Notes: a model not told the origin generated them from the sequence alone. Numbered from the stretch's first letter, positions 36,562-47,297 are shown. The stretch: DNA of 64,000 bases from Butyricimonas synergistica DSM 23225 (GCF_000379665.1 NZ_KB903359.1:1765340-1829339); one strand, 5' to 3'. Program-made: numbers and translations.

Positions 36562-38814
36562 TTATTTTAAAAACTTATTCATCGTCCGAATCAAATCCCG
36601 GCAATAGATACCGAAATATTCCTCGTTATTCTTCGCCAGAGCCTGTTCCACTCTCTTCTTCAAGTCACCCACGTACTGCTTGTACAACCGGACTCCCTGC
36701 GGTCCGGTACTCGAACAATAAGCGCTGACCCGCTGGAAGAAAAGCCTTTGTAAATTTTGCCTGTAAATACCCGGCATCTTCCCGTCCAACACATCCTGCC
36801 AAACCACTCGGTGCAAATCCTCAAAAAAATCATTCAACGCGTAAACCCCGACAGAATCCTTTACTGGCAAAGAACCCGCTTTGGGCAATAACCAAGCTAA
36901 TGCCCCCGTATGAATCACTTCCATGAACTGAATCGGATCATTCTCGATTTTTCCTGCACACATGGGACTCACCAACCATTCGGGAGCGGTAAACACGTAT
37001 TTCCCCAAAAACATCATCGCCCGGTGTTGATAGTCTGGTTCCACCAAAGTCTTCACGAGTTGCTCTTTCTCATCATAATCCCAATAACATCCTCCCACGA
37101 TGTTTATAACCTGTTTCATATAATAATGGTATTGTCCCAAAGGCACATTTCGCTCTCCTATAGAAACAATCCGGTCATAGATTCCCCGATAAGTCGTATA
37201 ACTACCATCTTGATCCGGCTCCCACTGATCCATCCGTGCCAAAACCCATTTCAAATTTTCCATCCCGTAGGTATTTGCAACCACCAGGTCATCACCCACA
37301 TCCTCCGATTGCGACCGGGGGTCGCTCACGTTGGATTGAGCCCCGTACCACTGTCCCCACTTCTTCTGCTCCTCCCCGACCCAAGCCGACACATGGGCAC
37401 GTTCCTCCTCCAAGGTCTTTATTTCCGGAAATAAACGATAGCCCCATTCAATAGCCCAACGGTCATATAGGTTTATCCTCGGAATCAGATTCAACCGATC
37501 GACACCATCCCCGGGTTGTGCCACGTAATTAAAACGCGAATAATCCATGATCGAAGTGGAAATCCCGTTTCGTGTCAACCATTCGTTATCCCTCAATTTC
37601 TCGACCGGAACGACGGAACTTGCCCCCATATTATGCGTCAATCCCAGCGTGTGTCCCACCTCGTGCGAGATAATCACCGACAACAATTGCCCCAACCACT
37701 CGTCCGATATTCCCTTGGAAAATATCTCCGGATCACTTGGTCCTGCCTGTACCAGATAATTCCCTTTCAACCATTCCACCAGACTATGCCCCCACATAAT
37801 ACGGGCATGGTAAATCTGTCCGCTTCTCGGATCGGCATACCGCTCCCCGAAAGCGTTCTCTTCCGTGGTCGGTCGATACACGATTGCCGCCCGACAAGAC
37901 TCCAGCGTCCAAGTCGAATCGGCAGGCGAAGCCACCCTTGCTTGAATCGCATTCCGGAACCCTGCCTGTTCGAAAGCGGAATTCCAATTATTGATTGCCA
38001 CTTCAATATAAGGGATCCATTTCCTCGGGGTCAACGGATCAATATAAAACACGATCGGCTGCCGAGGTTTTACCAAAATACCCTTCCGGTACTTTTTCAT
38101 ATCCTCCGGCCGAGGCTCCAACCGCCACCGGGAAATACAATAGAAATCGTCTTCCCTGACCATTGTATCCCCACAAACCAAATGCTTGCTTCTGAAGTAC
38201 CCCACCCGTTGATCCTCATGCCTCAACCGCATCAATTCCTCGTCCATCAACAACAGACAACTACTTACCCGTACATTCCCGTCCCTCTTTTCCCGCCAAC
38301 CGACCAACTCTTGGCAATCCGGATGAGAAATCGCCTTCAACGTCGACATTTGTAATTTTCCATTCACCACACCCGTGTCACAAACCACCCACGAGGTAAT
38401 ATCCAAACATACGTTTCCTTTTCTACCCCGTTCCTTCGAGAAACTAGCTATCTCAAAAGGTGGTTTCGGGGGACCGATCATATTAGAACCCGCATTCTTA
38501 CTGATCGATGCTTTTTGCATCAAAGCCATCTGTCCGTTTTCCCGTTCCCGTAATTGCAAAACTTGCAATTCTCCCACCATATCTCCCGCCTGAGCAGTAC
38601 ACCCACTCCCCACGGCTGCCAGCTGATTCACCAACAACCATTCCCGCCCGATCAACGCCTCTGACAATTCCCAAATCACCTTATCCCCTTCCCGATAAAT
38701 CCGAAAATATGCTTTACCTTTTCCCTTGCCTTCCGAAAAAAAAGGCAAAACAAGGAGGAAGAGGAAGGAAAACAATGTTTTCCTTCCCATTACTCGAAAT
38801 CTCAATACATTCAT
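36562..38814 (-). CDS. Zinc-dependent metallopeptidase, metzincin type (DUF5117/DUF4953 family), active site intact
   Basis: The product has 750 residues with a signal peptide ending near FFSEGKG. The zinc site HEVGHTLGLTH lies at residues 384-394, followed by NMGASS and the Met-turn TSIMDYSRFNYVAQPGDG. Other family blocks are SRWRLEPRPEDM, RQPIVFYIDPLTPRKWIPYI and ADPRSGQIYHARIMWGH. It is about 135 residues shorter than the locus 1 enzyme. It starts 4 bp after the PKD-like gene and is translated just before its inactive paralogue. It probably degrades protein or peptide substrate outside the inner membrane. Confidence 0.92.
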   Translation of the reverse strand: MNVLRFRVMGRKTLFSFLFLLVLPFFSEGKGKGKAYFRIYREGDKVIWELSEALIGREWLLVNQLAAVGSGCTAQAGDMVGELQVLQLRERENGQMALMQKASISKNAGSNMIGPPKPPFEIASFSKERGRKGNVCLDITSWVVCDTGVVNGKLQMSTLKAISHPDCQELVGWREKRDGNVRVSSCLLLMDEELMRLRHEDQRVGYFRSKHLVCGDTMVREDDFYCISRWRLEPRPEDMKKYRKGILVKPRQPIVFYIDPLTPRKWIPYIEVAINNWNSAFEQAGFRNAIQARVASPADSTWTLESCRAAIVYRPTTEENAFGERYADPRSGQIYHARIMWGHSLVEWLKGNYLVQAGPSDPEIFSKGISDEWLGQLLSVIISHEVGHTLGLTHNMGASSVVPVEKLRDNEWLTRNGISTSIMDYSRFNYVAQPGDGVDRLNLIPRINLYDRWAIEWGYRLFPEIKTLEEERAHVSAWVGEEQKKWGQWYGAQSNVSDPRSQSEDVGDDLVVANTYGMENLKWVLARMDQWEPDQDGSYTTYRGIYDRIVSIGERNVPLGQYHYYMKQVINIVGGCYWDYDEKEQLVKTLVEPDYQHRAMMFLGKYVFTAPEWLVSPMCAGKIENDPIQFMEVIHTGALAWLLPKAGSLPVKDSVGVYALNDFFEDLHRVVWQDVLDGKMPGIYRQNLQRLFFQRVSAYCSSTGPQGVRLYKQYVGDLKKRVEQALAKNNEEYFGIYCRDLIRTMNKFLK

Positions 38815-38818
38815 TAAA

Positions 38819-40324
38819 CTACTTTTTGTACACGATTTTCTTTATCTTACCGAAATCAGTAGCCAACAGCCGAGGCGCCGCATCTTTCAAGTCCCCGGTA
38901 TTCACCAACGTGAAAGCATAGAGCGATCCCTTGCTCCCATTATACGTGGCTGCCGTCAGGCTTAGTCCATCGTTCGTCGGCAAGACAATTGATACCACCT
39001 CTTCTCCCGACGGGAAAGCATACAGCAACCGGGAGGTATTCGCATCCGCATCATACAGGCGGATCTCGTTCCCATTTGCATAGTATATTTGCTGCCTGCC
39101 ATACGGGGAAACAAACACCGGACTATCCTTCATGCCGGGACACTCCTCTTCGCTAACTACATGAAAAGGTCCGCTGCTAAATCCTACTCCCGCCATCGTA
39201 TAACGTATAACGTAAACATTGTCCGCATCCCGGAACACTATATTGTAATAGTAATTTCCCGCACCTCCGGTTGGCATTCCAATCAGTTCCCAGTCTTCAT
39301 CCACCTTTGCCGCATCGAACAATGTCACTCCCCCTGAAACATAAGAACCGGTCACATCTTGAAGCACCACGTTAGTTGCCTGATACCGGGAATAAAAACG
39401 ATGATTCGCTTCGTCAAAATACAAGATCCCCATCAACTGTCCCCTATAATTCATCCCCGAACCGATAAAGGAAGCACAACCGGTTTCCAAACCATCGGAT
39501 GCGACCATCGGTTCGCCAAATAAAGTTTGCCCTTGATCCTGATGCATCCGGTAAATCTTTCCATCATTTATCAAAACAAATGTAGAATTCTTCTCGATAT
39601 AATTTGCCAAAACTTGCGGACGAATAACCGCCGGACGCGTAGCAAACATCTGCTCGATATCGGCAAGCACCCGGCAAGAACGATAATCTATCACGTACCC
39701 CCAGTCTTCCCCGAAAATCATCGTCATATTACCCGCGGCGACCTTCCCGTCCGGAGATGAATACCCGCTAAAATCTACCGTAAACAAATCCGTTACATTC
39801 GGCTTTAACACAACATCCGGGTTTACCTCCGAGAATATACCATGAAACACGGTGGACGTGGACGTGTTATAAAAACTGATATCCGAATAATTGTCATATT
39901 GCTCCACGACAAAATAACCGGGCTGATAGTTTGTCCGCACTTCCAGTTTCATTCCTTTACGATAAGTAACTCCCGTGCTATTATCCGTTACTTTAAAATT
40001 AAACGGGTAAGAATTACCGGAAGCATAATCAATCTGCTCGGCAAAGTTCCGCTCCGTGGATAATACGACATTCACGGAATCCGAGGAGGTCGGAATAGAA
40101 ACCACCCACTCGTAACTCAAGTTTTCTTCATTCTCTTCCAAGGCAAAAGAGAGTTTGGGCGATACTTCCAGTACCATTCCCTGTTGCACGGACACGACAT
40201 CCGGTAAATCAATCGAAATCTCGTTCAAATCCCGATAGGAATAATTCCCCTTATCCCGGTAACACGACGCCAAAAGCAATACGCCCAGCATCCCGATAAG
40301 ACTATATCTAAACCAATTTTTCAT
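38819..40324 (-). CDS. PKD-like family surface lipoprotein
   Basis: The product has 501 residues. The lipobox LLLASCYRDKGNYSYRDLNE parallels CYEDKGNYD in locus 1. An Ig-type domain comes first (LSYEWVVSIPTSSDSV, then FKVTDNSTGVTYRKGMKLEV), then a beta-rich region. It lies 15 bp after the DUF4843 gene and 4 bp before the active peptidase, in a tightly packed operon. It is a likely surface component of the locus 2 uptake complex; its ligand is unknown. Confidence 0.82.
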   Translation of the reverse strand: MKNWFRYSLIGMLGVLLLASCYRDKGNYSYRDLNEISIDLPDVVSVQQGMVLEVSPKLSFALEENEENLSYEWVVSIPTSSDSVNVVLSTERNFAEQIDYASGNSYPFNFKVTDNSTGVTYRKGMKLEVRTNYQPGYFVVEQYDNYSDISFYNTSTSTVFHGIFSEVNPDVVLKPNVTDLFTVDFSGYSSPDGKVAAGNMTMIFGEDWGYVIDYRSCRVLADIEQMFATRPAVIRPQVLANYIEKNSTFVLINDGKIYRMHQDQGQTLFGEPMVASDGLETGCASFIGSGMNYRGQLMGILYFDEANHRFYSRYQATNVVLQDVTGSYVSGGVTLFDAAKVDEDWELIGMPTGGAGNYYYNIVFRDADNVYVIRYTMAGVGFSSGPFHVVSEEECPGMKDSPVFVSPYGRQQIYYANGNEIRLYDADANTSRLLYAFPSGEEVVSIVLPTNDGLSLTAATYNGSKGSLYAFTLVNTGDLKDAAPRLLATDFGKIKKIVYKK

Positions 40325-40339
40325 ACTTTCGTGTTTAAA

Positions 40340-41125
40340 TTAAAAAGAAACTTGTTTTCCATTTTCATCCAGCATCTTTTCACCGGGATGTTCTGTTTGC
40401 CACAATTGCAACTCACGACGCATCCGCAACAAGTCATCATACATATAATTCCTGTCTGCGGGGGACACCGGTTCCACTCCCCAGTATTTTCCCAACTTCT
40501 CGTACATGAAATCAAATTTAACCCGGCTCCAATCACCAAAAATACCACACTGCGACCAATAAGGCGGCTCTGACACCAAGTTTGAAAACTTCAACTCGTA
40601 ACGCAGAGATATTAAAAACGTCTTGTCGTCTGATACCGTATCCCCGAACACCTGTGCCGGAAATTCTTCGAAAGGTTCAAGCACGAACTTGACCATTTTC
40701 TCTTCATCACCCAAGTTCTTTTTAAGTAACAACACCTTTGGAGTAAATGAAACTGCATTAGCAGGCAACACATTATCCTCGATTACAAAATGCACTCCCT
40801 CCACGGCAGTACTTCCCTCTCCCGCAACTAGATTTACTTTACGGTCATAATCCACGGGCTTCCCCATCAAACGAATTTCCGGAAGTTCAAAAATATGTTC
40901 TTCCACCCCCGGGTAAAAATAGAAGGAATAAAAGCCACTGAATATCTTGTTGTACTCGTCCATGTCAAATTTACCCTGAACAATCACATCACCTGTACCA
41001 TAGAACCACACCCCTGCGTCATAAGAGGCTCCGGGAATCTTATCATCATCTTCACAAGCGGCAACAATCCCCAACAACATCACCGCCAACATAATTCTTA
41101 TATTATATAACGTTTTCATCTTCAT
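40340..41125 (-). CDS. DUF4843 domain lipoprotein
   Basis: The product has 261 residues. The lipobox is IVAACEDDDK. An early YSFYFYPG strand and LPEIRLMGKPVDYDRKVNLV lead to EGVHFVIEDNVLPANAV, a DUF4843 hallmark. The C-terminus has QCGIFGDWSRVKFDFMYEKL. It sits 15 bp from both susD and the PKD-like gene, as in locus 1. Accessory surface lipoprotein of unknown function. Confidence 0.8.
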   Translation of the reverse strand: MKMKTLYNIRIMLAVMLLGIVAACEDDDKIPGASYDAGVWFYGTGDVIVQGKFDMDEYNKIFSGFYSFYFYPGVEEHIFELPEIRLMGKPVDYDRKVNLVAGEGSTAVEGVHFVIEDNVLPANAVSFTPKVLLLKKNLGDEEKMVKFVLEPFEEFPAQVFGDTVSDDKTFLISLRYELKFSNLVSEPPYWSQCGIFGDWSRVKFDFMYEKLGKYWGVEPVSPADRNYMYDDLLRMRRELQLWQTEHPGEKMLDENGKQVSF

Positions 41126-41140
41126 AACTATTCTCGTTAA

Positions 41141-42580
41141 TTACTCTGTAATTCCACGTCTTAATTCAAGCTCATTCTCCGGTACAGGGAAGACATAACC
41201 GGGAGTCGATACATCCACGTATGTTTCCTGATCGTGATCCAAAACCTTCGTTATATTCAACCGTTTATAATAATAAAACAAGTGTCCTTCGCAAAAAAAT
41301 TCTTTCTTGTATTCATTCAGGATCTCATTCTGGAACTCCTCGTCCGATATGGAATCTTCCACCTTCTTCAATCCCCTGTTCACCAACACCTCATTCAAAT
41401 AAGCACGTCCCTCCGCTGTATTACCACAACATTCGGCAGCGATATAATACATCTCTGACCAACGCATCAAAGTAACCAAATCCCCTCTACTGGCAACACT
41501 TCCATTATACCGGTAAAACATATACCTTTGCCCACCGACTTGGTCGGTTGCAGCAAGATACCACAAATAGATAAACCTGTAATCCGTCCCTCCTCCTGAC
41601 GTCGTTCCATAAAGCTTCTCTATATCCGTCACGTCGTTACGCAAACCATGTACATCAAATCCCATTCTTTTGTCATACACGTCTTTCAAATTGGTTTTAT
41701 TCAAGGTAAAAATACACTCCGTGTAGAAAGCAATATCTCTACTTTGCAAATCACGACAATCCACTAACGGATCCATAAACCTGAATTGTTCAGACTCGAT
41801 CACTTTTTGGGCATACAGCAAAGCGTTTTCCGTATCCCCCTTCCAGTGATAAATTCGAGCCATCGTCGCGTATACCGCCCAACGATTAAAATGAGAGCGG
41901 CGACTGTTCAACCAACTGTTCTCTACGGAAGACGAGTACATATTATCTACCGACAACAAACTATCCGCCTCCTGTAAATCCTGAAGAGCCAACCCGATCA
42001 CCTCCTCCTCCGTGTTAAACAAAGGCCATTCCCGCCCGGACAATTTCGTCACGTAAGGAATCGTCAATTCATCCCCGGCCAAAGCATACGGCTTCCCGAA
42101 CAAACGCATCAGATCGAAATGCATAAAAGCACGCACACCTAACGCCTCTCCCTTTATCATCCGGTAATTATCATAAGTAAATACCGATTTGTAATCTTCA
42201 ATCTGTTCCAACAAGCTATTCACGTTGGCGATGACATTATAACCTTTGCTCCAAATTTTATCAATCGCACCGACAACTTCAGAACCTTGATAATAATTGG
42301 TTGCATCCAGATCTTTTCCCAAACCACTGACATTATAAGTATCGAATATTTTAAAACGTCGAGCTAACACATCCAGATAAGTCACACTCAGTATATCCCC
42401 GTACAAAGCATTGTCCGCCATCAGGTAATACACCCCCGCCATGCCATCCATAAATCCCTGCTCCGTTTCAAACATCTCGTAATCGATCACTTCCGTCTTC
42501 GAAGGTACATCCAACCAATCGTTGCATGCCCCCAAGGAAAGCCCGAAAACCAACACGATATAAAAAATATATTTCTTCAT
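41141..42580 (-). CDS. RagB/SusD-family nutrient-binding outer-membrane lipoprotein
   Basis: The product has 479 residues. Its start is LSLGACNDWLDVPSKTEV, then GFMDGMAGVYYLMADNALYG. The family helix is IKGEALGVRAFMHFDLMRLFG, and the C-terminal block is LVTLMRWSEMYYIAAECCGN, ending with YVFPVPENELELRRGITE. It pairs with the SusC-like transporter 27 bp upstream. Length and order match the locus 1 homologue, although sequence identity is clearly low, which suggests different ligands. Confidence 0.93.
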   Translation of the reverse strand: MKKYIFYIVLVFGLSLGACNDWLDVPSKTEVIDYEMFETEQGFMDGMAGVYYLMADNALYGDILSVTYLDVLARRFKIFDTYNVSGLGKDLDATNYYQGSEVVGAIDKIWSKGYNVIANVNSLLEQIEDYKSVFTYDNYRMIKGEALGVRAFMHFDLMRLFGKPYALAGDELTIPYVTKLSGREWPLFNTEEEVIGLALQDLQEADSLLSVDNMYSSSVENSWLNSRRSHFNRWAVYATMARIYHWKGDTENALLYAQKVIESEQFRFMDPLVDCRDLQSRDIAFYTECIFTLNKTNLKDVYDKRMGFDVHGLRNDVTDIEKLYGTTSGGGTDYRFIYLWYLAATDQVGGQRYMFYRYNGSVASRGDLVTLMRWSEMYYIAAECCGNTAEGRAYLNEVLVNRGLKKVEDSISDEEFQNEILNEYKKEFFCEGHLFYYYKRLNITKVLDHDQETYVDVSTPGYVFPVPENELELRRGITE

Positions 42581-42607
42581 AATCTATCTTTTTATTCTAT
42601 ATAAATA

Positions 42608-45600
42608 CTACAACCTAGCCGACAGCGTAAACAGGAAACTTCGATTGAATGGATAAGACGTACCGGACTCACGCTTCATACTTGAAATACGCAACACATT
42701 CTGCATCGAGAAACTCACGCTGAAACGATCGCTGTTAATCGCCTCTTTGGAAGCGTCATTCACTTTCTGAACGGCTTTGGTCACAAATCGGTTTAACCAA
42801 CGCTCCACCAGAATACCCGGGTCTATTGTCAATCCCGTTATCTCGAACGAATTTGCCTTTTGCACGAAACGGGAAGTCACTTTCGTCGATTTTTCCGTCC
42901 GCGTGTAACCTTCCAAATCCACCAATCCTTTGTAATCGGCAGGCTTACCCGGTGTTGTCCAACGATCTTTCAGCACCCGTTTATCCATGTTTTGTTGCAA
43001 ATTAAAATTCTCCACCTTGCTTGCCAACGTACTATTATACAACACACCTCCCGTGCGGAATGTCAACCCGAAATTCAAACGAATCCACTTGTACTGGAAA
43101 TTATTGTAAATCGTAAAATTCAATTTCGGTTGCATATCCCCCATGTACACCATATCCTCCTGCCTCCAGACATAAGTCTGCCGGCCGTCTTTCGTCAGGA
43201 ATACCTCATAACCGTTACTCGCGTCAATTCCCAAAGAGCGTACGGCATACAAACCGCTGACACTGGCTCCTTCCACGTATTGGAGCACCGGAGTCGTGGC
43301 ACCGTTTGTTATCTGCTGGTTCAAGGCTGCCTGATTCTGAGCCTTCAAATTATCCGTGATCTCCAATAACTTATTCTCGTTATGATAAAATGAAGTGGCT
43401 ACCGACCAGTACAACTCTCTTTTAGGCGCCTGCAACAACACGACCCGAACCCCAAGGTCAAAGCCCACGTTTTGGCTTTTGCCCAAATTATCATGATAAG
43501 AATCAAAACCATTGGAAGGAACCGTGGAAGTCGACATGATTAAATCATCCGTCGTTTCCCGGTAATAATTAAAGTTTGCCGTTACTCGTCCCTTGAACAA
43601 TCCAAAATCCACACCATAATTCCATTTTTGCGTTTGCTGCCACTTCAATGCCGTATTTCCCAACCCCATCAATGTAGCCGGGATAAAATCAAGATACCGT
43701 CCGTCCGTTTGATACTTGTACGTTGTGGCTCCCGCGTAAGCCGGGAAATTCACGCTCCCGGTAAATCCCCATGAAACCCGAAACTTCAGCTGGCTGATAA
43801 CGTTCTGCCCCAGCATAAACTTCTCGTTATGGAAATTCCAACCGATACCGACAGAACCCAAATCCCCGAATCTCTTTTTTCTCCCGAACACGGACGAACC
43901 GTCCGCCCGGATAGAACCATCCAGCAAATAACGGTTGCCGTACGCATAACTCAAGTTCCCGTAAAAACCAGCCGTTCGTTTCATACTATAACTCCCGGAC
44001 GGTTTCGTGTTACTGTATTGCAACCCAAACAACAAATCATCCAAACGGTCATTCGGGAATCCCTTAACCACCAACCCGAAAGAATTCGACTCCTCGTGAT
44101 TCAACTGCGCACCCGCAGAAATATAAATCGTATGGTTCCCAAAGTTCCGTCCGTAATTCAACGTGGAGGTCAACTGCCACTTTTTCGTCTTTCCGTTATT
44201 CTTGGTGTACGACCCCCTTTCGGAAAAAGCCGACGTGAAAAATTCGGACGCCGTCCCCGGCACGAAATTATCCCGTTCCGTCGTCCCGTGCGTGTAAGTA
44301 AACGTTGTATTCAACTTCAGCCCTTTCACGAAAGTCACTTCCGACCAAAGCTCGTTAGCAATGGAAAGACTGGAATTTGTATTTACCATATTCAAATGGG
44401 CATTCCAAAGCGGATTCTTCTCGGAAGGAGTATGGGACGAGGATATCAAACCATTGCTCCCTTCCGTGGGATAAATATCCACGTATTTCGTAACATTACC
44501 ATTTTCATCTTTCGGCAACCAGTAAGGATTCATCCGGGCATACTGCCCGAAATCCCCGTAAGGTGATTCCGACCCCTTGGAAGAATTAATCTTCACGGCA
44601 TATTGGAAACTCAACTTCTTGTTCAACGTCGTGTATTTTACTCGTACGTCACCACCGAGCACATCCCGGTAAGAACCTTTCATAATACCGCCGTTATTGG
44701 AATAATTCACCGTCCCCTGTAACAACACTTTTTTGGTACCGTAAGAAACCCGTGCCGTATGGGAATGAGTGAATTCCGTACGCAAAGGTTGAGACAACCA
44801 ATACGTATTAATTCCCCGGGCTACATTATGCTTCACCAAATTGTGCAAATCGTCCAACCGTTTTTGTTCCGTGAAATCACGGCTACGGTAATACCCCCCT
44901 AACTCCTCGACCTCCAGTTTCTGACGGGCATTCATCAAATTAAAACTGGACAAATCCGGTATATTCACCCCGTAAGTGCCCGTGTAAAAAACCTGGGTAG
45001 CCCCCTCTTCTGGCTGGATCGTTTCCACAACCAAAACCCCATTCGCAGACTTGGAACCGTAAATAGCCGTTGCGGCGGCATCCTTCAACAAGGTGACAGA
45101 CTTCACGATATTGGGGCTCATGTCAAACAATGTCTGCAAATCGGACTCGAAACCGTCGATAATAATCAACGGCGGGTTGCTGATATACCCGTACTCGCTC
45201 TCCATATCCGTCTGCATAATACTGTTCGTTCCCCGCAACTGCACCTTCGGCAACACGTTGGGGTTCGAACCGTTCACCACGTCGTCCGGCATCTGGAATG
45301 AAGCGTCCAACACTTTCAAGGCACTCAAGATACTTGTTTTACTGATCGCTCGAATATCCTCGCCCGTGTACTGGGTTGCGGCTCCCGTAAAATTCTCTTT
45401 CGGACGGGTAAAAATACCATTATTAATCACCGTCACCTCCTCGATGGCATAAGCCAAAGAATCCAAGATCACCGTGCCCATATCCGATTTTGCCGTCAAT
45501 GTCTTTTTCTCGTAACCGATAAAGCTAAATTCTATTTTACTCCCCTCGAACACATCCTTCAACACAAAATGCCCGCTGGTATCCGATGTCGTGCCCCGGT

Positions 45601-46060
45601 ATTCGCCAAGCACCTGTACTGTCACCCCGGGGATCGACACGTTCTTGGCATCCACGACCCGACCGCGTACTCTTTGAATCACCTTTCTAGCTACCGGGGT
45701 TTCTTTCGCCTTGCTCACCACGATAGCACCACTCTGAAACTTCCACTGCAATTTCGTTCCTTTCAACAACTCGTCCATCACCTCGCTAATCGAAGCATCC
45801 TTGAACTCGTAATCCTTCCGGGGAGAATTAGGCAAATCCTCCTTCAGATAAGTAAACCGATAGCGAGTCGTCTCCTGCAAGCGCTTGAACACCTGTTCTA
45901 CTAACACCTGCTTCATGCTCAGCGTGACACGCTGTTCCGTTTGGGCGGAAAGCATTCCCGAAGACCCGAAACTACTCGCGAAAACGTAAAAGACCAGAAA
46001 AAGGCTCTTCCAAACCATCTTTTTTCGTCCTTTCCCTCTCGTAAAATGATTTTTTTTCAT
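42608..46060 (-). CDS. SusC/RagA-type TonB-dependent transporter with STN domain
   Basis: About 1150 residues from the ATG at 46060 (MKKNHFTRGKGRKKM, basic signal peptide start); an ATG at 46111 would add 17 unlikely residues. Domains are: STN (about 45-110), carboxypeptidase-regulatory-like (PGVTVQVLGEYRGTTSDTSG), plug with SVTLLKDAAATAIYGSKSAN, then a large barrel ending in the typical NRSFLFTLSARL. The frame is intact, unlike in locus 1. The STN domain and the fecR gene 94 bp upstream imply surface signalling. It imports an unknown ligand with its SusD lid. Confidence 0.93.
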   Translation of the reverse strand: MKKNHFTRGKGRKKMVWKSLFLVFYVFASSFGSSGMLSAQTEQRVTLSMKQVLVEQVFKRLQETTRYRFTYLKEDLPNSPRKDYEFKDASISEVMDELLKGTKLQWKFQSGAIVVSKAKETPVARKVIQRVRGRVVDAKNVSIPGVTVQVLGEYRGTTSDTSGHFVLKDVFEGSKIEFSFIGYEKKTLTAKSDMGTVILDSLAYAIEEVTVINNGIFTRPKENFTGAATQYTGEDIRAISKTSILSALKVLDASFQMPDDVVNGSNPNVLPKVQLRGTNSIMQTDMESEYGYISNPPLIIIDGFESDLQTLFDMSPNIVKSVTLLKDAAATAIYGSKSANGVLVVETIQPEEGATQVFYTGTYGVNIPDLSSFNLMNARQKLEVEELGGYYRSRDFTEQKRLDDLHNLVKHNVARGINTYWLSQPLRTEFTHSHTARVSYGTKKVLLQGTVNYSNNGGIMKGSYRDVLGGDVRVKYTTLNKKLSFQYAVKINSSKGSESPYGDFGQYARMNPYWLPKDENGNVTKYVDIYPTEGSNGLISSSHTPSEKNPLWNAHLNMVNTNSSLSIANELWSEVTFVKGLKLNTTFTYTHGTTERDNFVPGTASEFFTSAFSERGSYTKNNGKTKKWQLTSTLNYGRNFGNHTIYISAGAQLNHEESNSFGLVVKGFPNDRLDDLLFGLQYSNTKPSGSYSMKRTAGFYGNLSYAYGNRYLLDGSIRADGSSVFGRKKRFGDLGSVGIGWNFHNEKFMLGQNVISQLKFRVSWGFTGSVNFPAYAGATTYKYQTDGRYLDFIPATLMGLGNTALKWQQTQKWNYGVDFGLFKGRVTANFNYYRETTDDLIMSTSTVPSNGFDSYHDNLGKSQNVGFDLGVRVVLLQAPKRELYWSVATSFYHNENKLLEITDNLKAQNQAALNQQITNGATTPVLQYVEGASVSGLYAVRSLGIDASNGYEVFLTKDGRQTYVWRQEDMVYMGDMQPKLNFTIYNNFQYKWIRLNFGLTFRTGGVLYNSTLASKVENFNLQQNMDKRVLKDRWTTPGKPADYKGLVDLEGYTRTEKSTKVTSRFVQKANSFEITGLTIDPGILVERWLNRFVTKAVQKVNDASKEAINSDRFSVSFSMQNVLRISSMKRESGTSYPFNRSFLFTLSARL

Positions 46061-46154
46061 ACCTTTGTTTTTAAGGTTATTAAATAACGATACACAAATA
46101 ATCTTGAACATAAGGAAGAGTGTGCAAGACTCTTCCTTGTTTTTGATTATATCT

Positions 46155-47297
46155 TTAGAAACGGATATATATTTTCTTTCCTTCTATTCTATATTTAAAA
46201 TCAATTAAACTTTGCAACACTCCTAATAACTCTTCCACCCTCTCGTCACGCATGGCGTGGAAAGTCACACTACCACCAGGCATGCCAACCTTATTCTCGA
46301 TAACAAATTCTACATCATACCATTGTGCCATAGCGGAAAAAATAACCTCTATCGGCTCTCCTTCAAAGGCAAACATTCCTTCCCGCCAAGCGACACAGGT
46401 CGACGGGTCTTCAAGTTCCACCACTTTCATATCTCCCGTTCCCCGGTCAAACACAGCTTGCTCACGAGGAGATAATATCCTGTATACCGAATCATTCCCC
46501 ACGTGCACGACGCCTTTCAGCAAGGTCACCTTCAAAAATTGCTCATCGGCATAATCCCGTACATTCAATTCCGTTCCCGTCACCCATATCTGCAAACTCC
46601 CGTTCGTATGCACTTCAAAAGGTCGGGTAGGATTCGTCTTCACTTTAAAAAAAGCCTCCCCGCATAATCTAACCTCCCGTTTATCTTCCGCGAAACGATC
46701 CGGGTACATCAATACCGTTTCCGAATTCAACCATACCTCGGTACTATCATTCAGCCGTAACCAGTACTCGCTTCCCCTCGGAACCTCTACACGAATCATC
46801 TGCACCTTTTCTTTTGCAACCACGTTCTCGGCAACCTTTTCCTTCACGTGTTCTTTCCACTCCGTACCCGTGTTATTCTCTTTCAACACCACCTTGCGCC
46901 CGTCATCCACGGATAGAAATGCATAATATTTGCCTTGGACTTCGGGCAAAGGCACCCCTTCCCTTTTTTCCGTCCGAAGCGAAAAGATGACGACCGTACT
47001 TAAAACTGCCACCAACAATACTGCCGCCACCGAAGAAATCCTCATGTACAACCTACGACGTACCTTTCGATGAATCTTTTCATGGATTGCCTTTATCGTC
47101 TTCTCGTAGTTCAGATGACCGAAATTCTTTTTGCGCTCCGCTAAACTTCTCCCGGAAACAAACGCCTCATACATTTCCCGATTCTCCGGCGAAGCATCAA
47201 GCCAACGCTGCAAGCGTTCCTCTTCCCCCGGGGAAATATCCCCTACCACCTTCTTCACCATAATCTCGGCTATATCTATTCCATCCAAATAGTCCAT
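46155..47297 (-). CDS. FecR-family anti-sigma factor
   Basis: The product has 380 residues. The cytoplasmic N-terminus has the helix LQRWLDASPENREMYEAF; a membrane segment lies at about 86-107 (SSVAAVLLVAVLSTVVIF). The FecR domain has VPRGSEYWLRLNDSTEVWLN and a DUF4974 C-terminus with FRYRIEGKKIYIRF-like strands (the actual residues are FKYRIEGKKIYIRF). It controls the sigma factor encoded divergently at 47401 and receives the signal from the locus 2 SusC. Confidence 0.93.
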   Translation of the reverse strand: MDYLDGIDIAEIMVKKVVGDISPGEEERLQRWLDASPENREMYEAFVSGRSLAERKKNFGHLNYEKTIKAIHEKIHRKVRRRLYMRISSVAAVLLVAVLSTVVIFSLRTEKREGVPLPEVQGKYYAFLSVDDGRKVVLKENNTGTEWKEHVKEKVAENVVAKEKVQMIRVEVPRGSEYWLRLNDSTEVWLNSETVLMYPDRFAEDKREVRLCGEAFFKVKTNPTRPFEVHTNGSLQIWVTGTELNVRDYADEQFLKVTLLKGVVHVGNDSVYRILSPREQAVFDRGTGDMKVVELEDPSTCVAWREGMFAFEGEPIEVIFSAMAQWYDVEFVIENKVGMPGGSVTFHAMRDERVEELLGVLQSLIDFKYRIEGKKIYIRF

